Made by a program: the position numbers and the translations under genes. The notes beneath the pieces were generated by a model, which was not told the origin of the DNA, did no database searches, and worked only from the letters and a program-made list of their open reading frames with translations. From Streptomyces rubrogriseus (GTDB taxonomy: Bacteria > Actinomycetota > Actinomycetes > Streptomycetales > Streptomycetaceae), in contig NZ_CP116256.1 of NCBI RefSeq assembly GCF_027947575.1, forward strand, positions 1,612,001 through 1,676,000: DNA of 64,000 bases. Reading direction: 5' to 3'. This document shows positions 35,090 through 46,559 of the stretch, piece after piece; within the stretch, counting starts at the first letter, position 1, and each line of letters starts with the position of its first letter.

Positions 35090-36102
35090 CCGACAGCAGG
35101 ATCCCGACGGCACGGCTCGGCGCGGGCGGCCCGGAGGTCGGCGCCCAGGGCCTGGGCTGCATGGGCATGAGCTTCGCCTACGGCCCCACGGACACCGAGG
35201 CCTCCCGCGCCACCCTGGAGCGGGCGCTGGAGCTGGGCGTGACGCTCTACGACACCGCGGACGCGTACGGCGCCGGCGAGAACGAGCGGTTCCTCGCGCC
35301 GTTCTTCAAGGCCCACCGCGACGAGGTCGTCGTCGCGACCAAGTTCGCCCTGTCCATCCCGCCGGACGACCCGACCAAGCGGATCATCCGCAACGACGCG
35401 CCGTACATCCGGGAGGCCGTCGAGGCGAGCCTGCGCCGTCTGGACCTCGACGTGATCGACCTCTACTACATGCACCGGCGGGACGTGAACGTGCCGATCG
35501 AGGAGACCGTCGCCGTCATGGCCGACCTGGTCCGCGAGGGCAAGGTCAAGCAGCTCGGGCTGAGCGAGGTGACGGGGGACGAGCTGCGGGCCGCGCAGAC
35601 GGTGCACCCCATCGCCGCGGTGCAGTCGGAGTGGTCGCTGTTCAGCCGGGACATCGAGGCGGGCGTGGTACCGGCCGCCCGCGAACTGGGCGTGACCCTC
35701 GTCCCGTACTCCCCGCTCGGCCGGGGCTTCCTCACCGGTTCCTTCGCCAACGCCGAACAGGACCTCACCGACGGTGACTTCCGCCGTCAGCAGCCCCGGT
35801 TCACCGGCGACAACGCGGCGGTTAACGCGGCCCTTCTCACCCCGGTCCGGGCGGTCGCCGAGGCCCACGACGCCACCCTCGGCCAGATCGCCCTGGCCTG
35901 GGTCCAGCAGCGGGCCCAGGTCCACGGCCTGCCGGTGATCCCGATCCCGGGCACCCGCAAGCCGGCCCGGGTGGAGGAGAACACGGCGGCGACCCGGCTC
36001 GTCCTGACGGAGGCCGAGCTGTCCCTGCTGGAGCCGATCGCGGAGAAGGTCGCGGGGGACCGCTACGCGGACATGACGTTCGCTTCCGCCGGACGGGAGT
36101 AG
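35086..36102 (+). CDS. Aldo/keto reductase
   Basis: A 338-residue NADPH-dependent AKR barrel. The catalytic tetrad is visible: Asp56 and Tyr61 in LYDTADAYGAGENE, a Lys near 86 (VVATKFAL) and His near 130 (LYYMHRRD). The cofactor loop IPIPGTRKPARVEEN near residue 285 is typical. It resembles the YhdN/AKR13-type general stress reductases. Co-transcribed with the MerR gene, so it is expected to be induced by the signal of that regulator, probably a reactive carbonyl or other electrophile. Confidence 0.92.
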   Translation: MTDSRIPTARLGAGGPEVGAQGLGCMGMSFAYGPTDTEASRATLERALELGVTLYDTADAYGAGENERFLAPFFKAHRDEVVVATKFALSIPPDDPTKRIIRNDAPYIREAVEASLRRLDLDVIDLYYMHRRDVNVPIEETVAVMADLVREGKVKQLGLSEVTGDELRAAQTVHPIAAVQSEWSLFSRDIEAGVVPAARELGVTLVPYSPLGRGFLTGSFANAEQDLTDGDFRRQQPRFTGDNAAVNAALLTPVRAVAEAHDATLGQIALAWVQQRAQVHGLPVIPIPGTRKPARVEENTAATRLVLTEAELSLLEPIAEKVAGDRYADMTFASAGRE

Positions 36103-36112
36103 AAACAGACGC

Positions 36113-36991
36113 TCAAAGCTCCGCCAGCAACTCCGCCTTCTTCGAGGAGAACTCCTCGTCCGTCACCAGCCCCTGCTGATGCAGCTCCCCAAGGTGCCGG
36201 ATCCGCTCGGCGATGTCGGCCGGGTCCCGCCGGGGCGCCGGCACGGTAATCGGCACCGGGGCGCTCGCGCCCCGTTCCCGCACCGCCGCCAGCACCGCCG
36301 CCGCGAACGGCAGCGACTCGTGCACCGGCCCGTACCCCAGCCCGAACACGACCGCCGCCGGGTCCTGGTCGGCCTGGGGGACGGCCTGCGCGGCCCCCGC
36401 GGCCGCCGACGCGTCGGCGTCGCGCGGCAGCAGCCGCAGGTACCCCTCGAACATCTCGGGGGAGCGCCACTCCACCCCGCCCAGGTCGGCGATCGGGAAG
36501 CTCTGGTCGCCGGCCTTCCACTTCGCCGACGACGCGCCCGTCCAGGACCACCGGAAGGAGACGGCCTTCCCGTCGAAGGACGCCTTCCCGTCGTAGGCCT
36601 TGAAGTGCAGCGGCGCCTCGGGCGGGGCCACCAGGTAGCGCTCGGTCCTGCCGGACTCGGTCAGCAGCGCCCGCAGCTCGTCGGCGTAGTACTCCGCGAG
36701 TGTCTCCCGTTCGGCGGGCAGCACCAGCCGGTAGGGGTCGCCGCCCTCCTTCAGCTGTCCGGCCGCCGCCTCGATCAGGGGATCGGCGCCCGCGCGCGGT
36801 TCGACGCGCAGTACGACGGTGCCGCGCCTGCCGGGCGTGAGCGTCACGCCCTCGATCGCCTCCAGGGGCACCCGGCGTTCTCCCAGGGCCTGGAACAGCT
36901 TGGGTGTTCGAATCCCCCGTTCGTAGCGGATGAGCACGGAGTCGGACTCGAACTCCCAGGCGGCATGAAATCCGGCCAGTACGTCACCCAT
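36113..36991 (-). CDS. DUF4429 and SHOCT domain protein
   Basis: A 292-residue soluble protein with two DUF4429 (PH-like) repeats, roughly residues 5-125 and 135-225 (WEFESDSVLIRYERGI and the second HFKAYDGKASFDGKAV), followed by a linker and a C-terminal SHOCT helix pair (HLGELHQQGLVTDEEFSSKK). The SHOCT motif is a short oligomerisation domain. Function unknown. The start was placed at GDVLAGFHAAWEFE because this is the usual family N-terminus; an ATG three codons earlier is possible. It is convergent with the aldo/keto reductase with a 10-base gap. Confidence 0.85.
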   Translation of the reverse strand: MGDVLAGFHAAWEFESDSVLIRYERGIRTPKLFQALGERRVPLEAIEGVTLTPGRRGTVVLRVEPRAGADPLIEAAAGQLKEGGDPYRLVLPAERETLAEYYADELRALLTESGRTERYLVAPPEAPLHFKAYDGKASFDGKAVSFRWSWTGASSAKWKAGDQSFPIADLGGVEWRSPEMFEGYLRLLPRDADASAAAGAAQAVPQADQDPAAVVFGLGYGPVHESLPFAAAVLAAVRERGASAPVPITVPAPRRDPADIAERIRHLGELHQQGLVTDEEFSSKKAELLAEL

Positions 36992-37057
36992 GCGGCTCAT
37001 CGTATGCGGCACGAGCCTTCCCGTCCCCTCCCCGTGCAAACCGGAGTTTCTGCGCCT

Positions 37058-38278
37058 CTACGCGCGTCCGGCCGCCGTAGCCACGGACAAACCCGCCCGG
37101 CATGTGTCGTCCTCGCCGGCGCAGGCGACCGTGCGGTATGCGCCAACCCCGATCCCCGCGAAGTTCCGCAGGCTGTCCGTGCCCGGCACGAAGTAGCCGC
37201 TGTGGCCCTGGGCGTCCCGCGCGGACAGCACCCGCGCCCCGAAACCGGCGGACACCGGATCGGCGCCGTGCCCGAGGCCGCCGACCTCCAGGTACGGCAC
37301 GTCCTGGATCCAGTCGTCGGCGTCCCGCATCGCCCATACGCGGGCGGAGGTGTCCAGGCGGGAGGCGTTCTCGGCGCGCATGCCGGGACTGCCGGCCACC
37401 GCTATGTCGGTCACCCGCGAGGGGAGCGTGCCGGCGGCGAGGCCGCACACCACCGAGCCGTAGCTGTGGCAGAAGAGGGAGACCGGGGCCTTGCCGGGCA
37501 GCGCCCGCAGCAGCGCGTTCAGCCGTACGGCCCCGTGCGCGGCGCGGTTCGCGGTGGCCGCCTCCATGCCGAGGCCGCTGGGCGAGGTGTAGTCGGCCCA
37601 GGCGATCACGGCCGTGCCGGTGCCGGGGCTCGCCGCACGCTCGGCCGCGTACAGCGACTTCGCCATGCCGACGGGCGCCGCGTACCGCTTGCGGTCGGTG
37701 CGCTGGAAGGTGAGCAGTTCGGTGTCCACGCCGGGCACGACGACGGACACGCGCTCGGCGCGGTCCAGGTTCCCGAAGACCTCGGCGACCCGGCCCGAGC
37801 CCGCCGGGTCGAAGGCGAGGATGTGCCGGCCGGGGTCGAGCAGCGCCTCGTAGTTGTGCATCCGTCTGCCGGCCTCGCGCTGCCCGGCCGGGGACAGCCG
37901 CTTGTCGTGCGTGCGCTCCCGCTCCACCGACCGCGCCTTCTCCAGCGCGGAGCGGTTGGCGAGGTAGCGCAGTTGGACGGGTGCGCCGTTCATGTTGCCG
38001 ACGGCCAGGGGATACCGGTGGGCCAGGCTGGTGCGCTGCCATGCGGTGAGCGAGGCGAAGAAGCGGGCCAGCCGGGCGGGCGCGGCCTGGGCGTCGGGCA
38101 GCCGCCGTCCGTCGATCCGGCCGTGCTCCCAGGCCGCGACGGACGCTTCGAGTGCGGTGGGGCCCCGCTGGTCGCGCAGGGCGGTCCAGCCGGTGGTCGC
38201 CAGCATCACGAACACCACGGCCAGGGCGAGCAGTACGCGCCAGACGTTCAGCTGCGGGGAGGTGTCGAAGGAAGTCAC
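37058..38278 (-). CDS. Membrane-anchored alpha/beta hydrolase (DUF1023 type)
   Basis: A 406-residue protein with one N-terminal membrane segment (about residues 13-30) and an extracytoplasmic alpha/beta-hydrolase domain of the DUF1023 family. The nucleophile elbow is FCHSYGSVVCGL; upstream VSVVVPGVDTEL and AVIAWADYTSPSG give the oxyanion region, VWAMRDADDWIQD carries the acid Asp, and the late QGHSGYF supplies the His. Substrate unknown; lipid or ester hydrolysis at the cell surface is likely. GTG start. Adjacent to, and on the same strand as, the TetR gene (54-base gap). Confidence 0.85.
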   Translation of the reverse strand: MTSFDTSPQLNVWRVLLALAVVFVMLATTGWTALRDQRGPTALEASVAAWEHGRIDGRRLPDAQAAPARLARFFASLTAWQRTSLAHRYPLAVGNMNGAPVQLRYLANRSALEKARSVERERTHDKRLSPAGQREAGRRMHNYEALLDPGRHILAFDPAGSGRVAEVFGNLDRAERVSVVVPGVDTELLTFQRTDRKRYAAPVGMAKSLYAAERAASPGTGTAVIAWADYTSPSGLGMEAATANRAAHGAVRLNALLRALPGKAPVSLFCHSYGSVVCGLAAGTLPSRVTDIAVAGSPGMRAENASRLDTSARVWAMRDADDWIQDVPYLEVGGLGHGADPVSAGFGARVLSARDAQGHSGYFVPGTDSLRNFAGIGVGAYRTVACAGEDDTCRAGLSVATAAGRA

Positions 38279-38332
38279 TGGGAGGACACACTAGGAGAAC
38301 GGGCCGGTCTCGCGTGAATCCAGTGACACGGA

Positions 38333-39016
38333 TCACGTTTCGGCGCGGCGCCAGTTCCCGGTGAGCGCGGGCGCCACCTGGTCGAGGTAATCGGCCGTCA
38401 GGTCCCGCAGGGCCGCCGGGCTCGCGTCGTCGCGCGCCGACCAGATCCGCTCGGTGACCCGCATCACCGCTCCGAAGACGGCCACGACCACCCGGGGCCG
38501 CGGGTCGCCGTCCACGTCGAGGCCCTCGCGGACGGCGACGACCCGGGCGATCTCCTCCTCCAGCTCCGTCGCGCGTCGCAGGTGCGCGGCGAGCAGCGCG
38601 GGTGTCGACTCGATCACCCGGTAGAAGCGCATGTGCAGCTCGAGCGGGACCAGCTGCTCGACCGCCTCGCCGATGGTGCTCCAGCTCTCCGCGAGCGCCC
38701 GGCGCAGCGCGTCCAGGGGCGCCTCCTCGGGCGGGCGGGCGAGCACGGCCTGGACGAAGTGCGACTCCGCGAGCCGGGCCACGAAGAACGCCGCGTCCTC
38801 CTTGGAGGCGAAGTACCGGAAGAAGGTGCGCTGCGAGACGTCGGCGGCCTCGGCGATGTCGTCGACGGTCGTCTCCTCGTAACCGCGCTCGGTGAACAGT
38901 TCGAGGGCGGAGCGCAGCAGCAGGTCCCGGGTGCGCTGTTTCTTGAGTTCGCGCAGGCCGGGACGGGAGGCCGCCGGTGCGGTCTCCGAGGGCGCCGACG
39001 TGCCGGCCACCTTCAA
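38333..39016 (-). CDS. TetR-family regulator, TTG start
   Basis: A 227-residue TetR protein. The N-terminal helix-turn-helix reads LLLRSALELFTERGYEETTVDDIAEAADVSQRTFFRYF (quoted fragments: YEETTVDDIAEAADVSQRTF). The C-terminal ligand-binding half is divergent, as usual. The start is a TTG with GGAG 7 bases upstream; a GTG two codons later has no proper spacing. It is divergent from an MFS exporter, and the shared region is rich in CTGTCA repeats, so it is the probable repressor of the exporter gene. Confidence 0.88.
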   Translation of the reverse strand: MKVAGTSAPSETAPAASRPGLRELKKQRTRDLLLRSALELFTERGYEETTVDDIAEAADVSQRTFFRYFASKEDAAFFVARLAESHFVQAVLARPPEEAPLDALRRALAESWSTIGEAVEQLVPLELHMRFYRVIESTPALLAAHLRRATELEEEIARVVAVREGLDVDGDPRPRVVVAVFGAVMRVTERIWSARDDASPAALRDLTADYLDQVAPALTGNWRRAET

Positions 39017-39067
39017 AAGTCGTCTCCTTCGTACGGTTTCCCCAGTTCAGGCTATATGGGGGATGTC

Positions 39068-39124
39068 CTGTCAGTTACTGACTCGTGAATTGGTTTGTCA
39101 ACTGTCAGAGGCTGTCATTAGCCT
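39068..39124 (+). promoter_or_regulatory. TetR-controlled promoter of the MFS exporter (leaderless)
   Basis: TTGTCA at 39095-39100 and TAGCCT at 39119-39124 are spaced by 18 bases; the ATG follows 7 bases after the -10, so the mRNA should be leaderless. The region holds an inverted repeat GTCAG-TTA-CTGAC at 39070-39082 and three CTGTCA copies (39068, 39102, 39112), two of them inside the spacer. These are the best candidates for the TetR operator. Confidence 0.7.
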
Positions 39125-39131
39125 CGGCGGT

Positions 39132-40742
39132 ATGACTAGTCAGACCACCATCGACAAGCCGGGACCGGGTGACGGCACCCCGGCGGGTTCTGCGCCCGCC
39201 AAGGGATGGCGCGGCCATCCGTGGGTCACCCTCGTCACCGTCGCGGTCGGGGTCATGATGGTGGCCCTGGACGGCACCATCGTGGCGATCGCCAACCCGG
39301 CCATCCAGGACGACCTGGATGCCAGCCTCGCGGACGTCCAGTGGATCACCAACGCCTACTTCCTCGCGCTCGCGGTCGCCCTGATCACCGCGGGCAAGCT
39401 CGGTGACCGCTTCGGCCACCGGCAGACCTTCCTCATCGGCGTGGCGGGCTTCGCGGCCTCCTCCGGCGCCATCGGACTGTCCGGCAGCATCGCCGCGGTC
39501 ATCGTCTTCCGCGTCTTCCAGGGCCTGTTCGGCGCGCTGCTGATGCCGGCCGCGCTCGGTCTGCTGCGGGCCACCTTCCCGGCCGAGAAGCTCAACATGG
39601 CCATCGGCATCTGGGGCATGGTCATCGGCGCCTCCACCGCGGGCGGCCCGATCCTCGGCGGCGTGCTGGTCGAGCACGTCAACTGGCAGTCCGTGTTCTT
39701 CATCAACGTGCCGGTGGGCGTCGTCGCCGTCGTGCTCGGCGTGATGATCCTGCTGGACCACCGGGCCGAGAACGCGCCGCGCTCCTTCGACGTCGTCGGC
39801 ATCGTGCTGCTGTCGGCCTCGATGTTCGCCCTCGTCTGGGCGCTGATCAAGGCCCCCGAGTGGGGCTGGGGCTCCGGCCAGACCTGGGTGTACATAGCCG
39901 GCTCGGTGGTGGGCTTCGTCCTGTTCTCCGTGTGGGAGACCAAGGTGAAGGAGCCGCTGATCCCGCTGGCGATGTTCCGCTCGGTGCCGCTGTCGGCCGG
40001 TGTGGTCCTGATGGTCCTGATGGCCATCGCCTTCATGGGCGGCCTGTTCTTCGTCACCTTCTACCTGCAGAACGTCCACGGCATGAGCCCCGTCGACGCC
40101 GGTCTGCACCTGCTGCCGCTCACCGGCATGATGATCGTCGCCTCGCCGCTGGCCGGCGCGATGATCACCAAGGTCGGCCCTCGTATCCCGCTGGCCGGCG
40201 GCATGGTGTGCACCGCCGTCGCCATGTTCGGCATCTCCACGCTGGAGACGGACACCGGCAGCGGTCTGATGTCGCTCTGGTTCGCCCTCCTCGGCCTCGG
40301 CCTCGCGCCCGTCATGGTCGGCGCCACCGAGGTCATCGTCGGCAACGCGCCGATGGAGCTGTCCGGCGTGGCCGGCGGCCTCCAGCAGGCGGCGATGCAG
40401 ATCGGCGGCAGCCTCGGCACGGCCGTGCTGGGCGCCGTGATGGCCTCCAAGGTCGACAGCGACCTGGCCGGCAACTGGAAGGACGCGGGGCTGCCCGAGC
40501 TGACGCCGGAACAGGCGGACCAGGCTTCCGAGGCGGTCCGGGTCGGTGTCCCGCCGGTCGCGCCGGGCACCCCCGCCGAGGTCGCCGGGAAGATCGCGGA
40601 CGTCGCCCACGACACCTTCATCTCCGGCATGAGCCTGGCCTCGCTGGTCGCCGCCGGGGTCGCGGTCGTGGCGGTGTTCGTCGCCTTCCTGACCAAGCGC
40701 GGCGAGAACGCGGAGGCGGGCGCGGGCGTGGGCCACATCTGA
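39132..40742 (+). CDS. MFS drug exporter, 14-TM DHA2 (EmrB/QacA) family
   Basis: A 536-residue membrane protein of the 14-helix DHA2 drug:H+ antiporter group. Motif D1 is seen in MMVALDGTIVAIANPAI, motif A in GKLGDRFGHRQTF, motif B in FRVFQGLFGALLMPAALG and motif C in GMVIGASTAGGPILGG. A 60-residue extracellular loop rich in acidic and Val/Pro residues precedes the last helix. It should export cationic or amphipathic drugs, with the divergent TetR as local regulator. The ATG lacks a ribosome-binding site but fits a leaderless promoter. Confidence 0.93.
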   Translation: MTSQTTIDKPGPGDGTPAGSAPAKGWRGHPWVTLVTVAVGVMMVALDGTIVAIANPAIQDDLDASLADVQWITNAYFLALAVALITAGKLGDRFGHRQTFLIGVAGFAASSGAIGLSGSIAAVIVFRVFQGLFGALLMPAALGLLRATFPAEKLNMAIGIWGMVIGASTAGGPILGGVLVEHVNWQSVFFINVPVGVVAVVLGVMILLDHRAENAPRSFDVVGIVLLSASMFALVWALIKAPEWGWGSGQTWVYIAGSVVGFVLFSVWETKVKEPLIPLAMFRSVPLSAGVVLMVLMAIAFMGGLFFVTFYLQNVHGMSPVDAGLHLLPLTGMMIVASPLAGAMITKVGPRIPLAGGMVCTAVAMFGISTLETDTGSGLMSLWFALLGLGLAPVMVGATEVIVGNAPMELSGVAGGLQQAAMQIGGSLGTAVLGAVMASKVDSDLAGNWKDAGLPELTPEQADQASEAVRVGVPPVAPGTPAEVAGKIADVAHDTFISGMSLASLVAAGVAVVAVFVAFLTKRGENAEAGAGVGHI

Positions 40743-40983
40743 TCCGGCCCGCGGAGTTGGCCGGCCCCGTCCCCGTTTCGTCCATCAGGGTGACAGGGGC
40801 CGCGAACCCTCCCCGCGACCAGACCGCGCAGGTCACAGTGGGTCACGTCCTCCGCAGGGCACGGAGGGCGTGCGGCTGCGGCGCGCTGCCGGAGGGGGGC
40901 GGCGCGCAGGCAGCACGTTCGAAGCAGGCATGACACGCCATACGCGGGTACCCGAACTTCACGGAGAGTTCAGGGAGTTGATG

Positions 40984-41289
40984 ATGGCGAGCTTCGGACA
41001 GGGATCGCGCAGGCACCCCCGCTCACGTGGCCGGACGTGGTCACGGACCGGGCCGGATCGCGCGACACTCGCGATCGTCGGAGTCGTCTGCGCGGTCGCC
41101 GGGTTCTTCGCGCTGGGGATCGTCCTCGGCCCCGTGGCGATCGTCTGCGGCTGGCTCGCGATGGGCCGCACCTGGGCGGGTTCCCGCTCGGTGCCGGCCG
41201 TGGTCGCCGTGGTCCTCGGAGCCATCGACACGCTCCTGGCACTCATCGGGCTCATCGGAGCGACGACTCCGGGCCACGGCATGTTCTAG
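40984..41289 (+). CDS. Small membrane protein (DUF4190-like)
   Basis: A protein of about 101 residues with a basic N-terminus (SRRHPRSRGRTWSR) and two hydrophobic segments (ATLAIVGVVCAVAGFFALGI and SVPAVVAVVLGAIDTLLALI) joined by a short GPVAIVCGWLAMGRTW loop. The layout is like DUF4190 proteins of Streptomyces. Function unknown. AGGGAG lies 6 bases before this ATG; the ATG one codon earlier or one at 40930 are alternatives. The 240-base stretch upstream, after the MFS gene, contains GC hairpins (GGCCCC...GGGGCC around 40762-40803) that may end the MFS transcript. Confidence 0.72.
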   Translation: MASFGQGSRRHPRSRGRTWSRTGPDRATLAIVGVVCAVAGFFALGIVLGPVAIVCGWLAMGRTWAGSRSVPAVVAVVLGAIDTLLALIGLIGATTPGHGMF

Positions 41290-41325
41290 CCGTACCCGCG
41301 GCATCACCTGTCGCCCGGATGTTCC

Positions 41326-41352
41326 CACCCCCGCCCGCTACGGACGGGGGTG
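41326..41352. terminator. Bidirectional terminator between the small membrane protein and aceE
   Basis: A stem of 8 bp (CACCCCCG / CGGGGGTG), one mismatch, then 3 bp (CCG / CGG) around a CTA loop, between convergent genes. A further palindrome CCCCGTACGGGG lies at 41378-41389, closer to aceE. Confidence 0.75.
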
Positions 41353-41416
41353 AGCCCTGTGCCACCCCGGCCAGGTACCCCGTACGGGGCACGAGGGCGG
41401 GGTACGGAGGTACGTC

Positions 41417-44173
<2,757 letters not shown>

Positions 44174-44594
44174 GCTGTTCCTTCGCTGTCAGAGGGCCGT
44201 TTTTCCGGGTTTCACTCCGGGTTCTTCCCCGGTTCTTCCCGGGTTTCTGCGCCGATTCCCCCGCCGGTTCCCCATCGTGTACCTCGCGGGGGCAATCGTC
44301 ATCTGTACCGTGGGGTAACCGGTTCTCCCGTGAGGATCGGGGGCACGTTCATTCGAGTCTCGTACCCACACATGGTTCCCAAATACGCAAACGGGGCAGA
44401 TAGGTGTGGTGTACGTCACCTTCGGGCTGGACGGCATGGTTGGAGTTGCGGCGACACAGCCGGGATCGTCACCGTTTCGGCGGTCCCAGACGCCGGGTAC
44501 TTGCGCGATCCGTCCCGCCCGTGTGGACTACGGCCAAGCCTCGCGCACGCGCGTGGCTGAAGACATCTACCGAAACATGATCAGGAGGCAACCC
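44174..44594. other. Divergent aceE / DUF3052 intergenic region with short direct repeats
   Basis: A 421-base gene-free region that must hold both divergent promoters. Next to aceE, at 44205-44247, four imperfect copies of CCGGGTTTC / CCGGGTTCTTC follow each other at 10-12 base spacing; this is about one helical turn and suggests a protein-binding array or a structured leader on the aceE mRNA. I see no convincing -35/-10 pair for either gene. The stretch 44340-44594 holds nothing else I can name apart from the AGGAGG before the DUF3052 start. Confidence 0.5.
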
Positions 44595-45032
44595 GTGAGC
44601 GCGACCGCGGACCACGCGGAGGAGCGGACGAACCCTGCCGCCAGGCTGGGTTTCCAGCCCGGGCAGGTGGTCCAGGAGATCGGCTACGACGACGACGTCG
44701 ACCAGGAGCTCCGCGAGGCCATTGAGGGCGCCGTCGAGGGCGAGCTGGTGGACGAGGACTACGAGGACGTGGCCGATGCCGTCGTGCTGTGGTTCCGTGA
44801 CGACGACGGCGACCTGACGGATGCGCTGGTGGATGCCACCACGTACATCGAAGAGGGCGGGTCGATCCTCCTTCTCACGCCGAAGACCGGCCGTGACGGG
44901 TACGTCGAGGCCAGTGACATCTCGGAGGCCTCGACGACCGCCGGACTGACGGCGTCCAAGAGCGTCAGCGTCGGCAAGGACTGGAGCGGCAGCCGGCTGG
45001 CGACGCCCAAGGCCGCCAAGTCCAAGCGGTAG
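44595..45032 (+). CDS. DUF3052 family protein
   Basis: A 145-residue soluble acidic protein of the actinobacterial DUF3052 family, full length for the family. Key segments: NPAARLGFQPGQVVQEIGYD, AVVLWFRDDDGDLTDALVDA and GSILLLTPKTGRDGYVEASD. The C-terminus is basic (ATPKAAKSKR). The GTG start has a perfect AGGAGG 8 bases upstream. In Mycobacterium tuberculosis the homologue Rv2239c likewise sits between aceE and ahpE, so the association is old, but the function is unknown. Confidence 0.88.
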   Translation: MSATADHAEERTNPAARLGFQPGQVVQEIGYDDDVDQELREAIEGAVEGELVDEDYEDVADAVVLWFRDDDGDLTDALVDATTYIEEGGSILLLTPKTGRDGYVEASDISEASTTAGLTASKSVSVGKDWSGSRLATPKAAKSKR

Positions 45033-45075
45033 CCCGACCGGGCTCCGTGACGTTCCGGACTCCGGGCGGGTCGAC

Positions 45076-45093
45076 GGCCGACGGCTGTCGGCC
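45076..45093 (+). terminator. Small hairpin after the DUF3052 gene
   Basis: A perfect 7-bp stem (GGCCGAC / GTCGGCC) with a 4-base loop, 44 bases past the stop and about 100 bases before the AhpE gene. It could be a weak terminator or processing site; no T-tract. Confidence 0.4.
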
Positions 45094-45193
45094 CGTCCGC
45101 GGGTCCGCGACCGTCCCTGCGTAGGGTGTTTCCAGCGAATCACCCACGGAGATCTTCCCGCGGAGATCTTCCTACGGAAGGGACGAACGGGAC

Positions 45194-45652
45194 ATGGCGA
45201 TCCAGGTCGGCGACAAGGCCCCCGACTTCGAACTCAAGGACAACCACGGTGCGACCGTCCGGCTGTCCGAGTTCCGCGGCCGGAAGAACGTCGTGCTGCT
45301 CTTCTACCCCTTCGCCTTCACCGGTGTGTGCACCGGCGAACTGTGCGAGGTGCGCGACAACCTGCCGCAGTTCTCCGACCGCGACACCGAGGTGCTCGCC
45401 GTCTCCAACGACTCCATCCACACCCTGCGCGTCTTCGCCGAGCAGGAGGGCCTGGAGTACCCGCTGCTGTCCGACTTCTGGCCGCACGGCAACGTCTCGC
45501 GCGCCTACGGCGTCTTCGACGAGGACAAGGGTTGCGCCGTCCGCGGCACCTTCGTGATCGACCAGGAGGGTGTCGTCCGCTGGACCGTGGTCAACGCTCT
45601 GCCGGACGCCCGTGACCTGGCCGAGTACGTGAAGGCGCTCGACGCCCTGTGA
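45194..45652 (+). CDS. ahpE: Peroxiredoxin, AhpE type
   Basis: A 152-residue thiol peroxidase that reduces hydrogen peroxide, organic peroxides and peroxynitrite. The peroxidatic Cys46 is in [15 protein letters not shown], with a second Cys51 five residues on, as in Bcp/AhpE proteins. Other family features are [10 protein letters not shown] near the start and [19 protein letters not shown] lies before the ATG. The order aceE, DUF3052, AhpE is shared with mycobacteria, where AhpE is a one-cysteine peroxiredoxin; the symbol is assigned on that basis and a generic Bcp name would also fit. Confidence 0.9.
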   Translation: MAIQVGDKAPDFELKDNHGATVRLSEFRGRKNVVLLFYPFAFTGVCTGELCEVRDNLPQFSDRDTEVLAVSNDSIHTLRVFAEQEGLEYPLLSDFWPHGNVSRAYGVFDEDKGCAVRGTFVIDQEGVVRWTVVNALPDARDLAEYVKALDAL

Positions 45653-45748
45653 CCGGCGCCCCGCCGGCCGGCACCGCGTGGCGACCCCGCGTGGCGACGC
45701 CGGGTGCCGACACCACGTGATTGGTCGGCTCCGGGGACTGCGGGGCGC

Positions 45749-45781
45749 GGGAACCCGTCACTAGGATCAACTCGTTGATCC
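45749..45781 (+). promoter_or_regulatory. Candidate stress promoter and 18-base palindrome upstream of the first terD
   Basis: GGGAAC (45749-45754) and CGTT (45773-45776) are separated by 18 bases, a spacing and sequence like ECF sigma factor promoters. Overlapping it, GGATCAAC-TC-GTTGATCC (45764-45781) is a perfect inverted repeat that could be an operator. TAGGAT at 45763 also resembles a housekeeping -10 but has no matching -35. Confidence 0.4.
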
Positions 45782-45832
45782 GATATCCACGCACTACGGG
45801 GCACCCCGCCCCTGGACACCAATGGAGGACTC

Positions 45833-46408
45833 GTGGGAGTCAGCCTCAGCAAGGGCGGCAACGTTTCGCTGACCAAGGAGGCCCCCGGCCTGACCGCGGT
45901 CATCGTCGGTCTGGGGTGGGACATCCGCACCACGACCGGCACCGACTTCGACCTCGACGCCAGCGCTCTGCTGCTGAACAGCGGCGGCAAGGTCGCCAGC
46001 GACGCGCACTTCATCTTCTTCAACAACCTGAAGAGCCCGGACGGATCGGTCGAGCACACCGGCGACAACATCACCGGTGAGGGCGAGGGCGACGACGAGC
46101 AGATCAAGATCAACCTCGCCACGGTCCCCGCCGACATCGAGAAGATCGTCTTCCCGGTCTCGATCTACGACGCCGAGAACCGCCAGCAGTCCTTCGGCCA
46201 GGTGCGCAACGCGTTCATCCGCGTCGTCAACCAGGCCGGCGAGGCCGAGATCGCCCGCTACGACCTGAGCGAGGACGCCTCCACCGAGACCGCCATGGTC
46301 TTCGGCGAGCTGTACCGCCACGGCGCGGAGTGGAAGTTCCGGGCCATCGGCCAGGGCTACGCCTCCGGCCTGCGCGGCATCGCCCAGGACTTCGGCGTGA
46401 ACGTCTGA
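45833..46408 (+). CDS. terD: TerD family protein, first copy
   Basis: A 191-residue TerD domain protein, the standard length. Calcium-binding features are intact: [11 protein letters not shown] in the first half and the acidic loop [17 protein letters not shown], with the partner segment [13 protein letters not shown] and the C-terminal [21 protein letters not shown] (quoted in part). TerD proteins bind calcium and are linked to resistance to tellurite and phages, and in Streptomyces to stress and development. GTG start with GGAGG 5 bases upstream. First gene of the Ter cluster. Confidence 0.95.
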   Translation: MGVSLSKGGNVSLTKEAPGLTAVIVGLGWDIRTTTGTDFDLDASALLLNSGGKVASDAHFIFFNNLKSPDGSVEHTGDNITGEGEGDDEQIKINLATVPADIEKIVFPVSIYDAENRQQSFGQVRNAFIRVVNQAGEAEIARYDLSEDASTETAMVFGELYRHGAEWKFRAIGQGYASGLRGIAQDFGVNV

Positions 46409-46559
46409 GCGACCGATCGACCGATCGGCCGGACGGCCGGGGCGACGCCCCCGGCCGTCCGGTGAGGCCACGGTCTCGACACGTCCGGCGCCGCACGGTT
46501 TACGTGCGGCGCCGGACGCGCAGGAAACAGGAACCATCACCCGGGGAGGGACCATCACC

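Noticed and set aside
38333..40742. Actinorhodin- or antibiotic-cluster membership of the TetR/MFS pair
   Set aside because: No biosynthetic gene for a secondary metabolite lies within several kilobases; it is better read as a general efflux pair.
40743..40980. A small gene between the MFS exporter and the small membrane protein
   Set aside because: No frame with a start, ribosome-binding site and Streptomyces-like third-position bias; the region is better explained by hairpins and a promoter.
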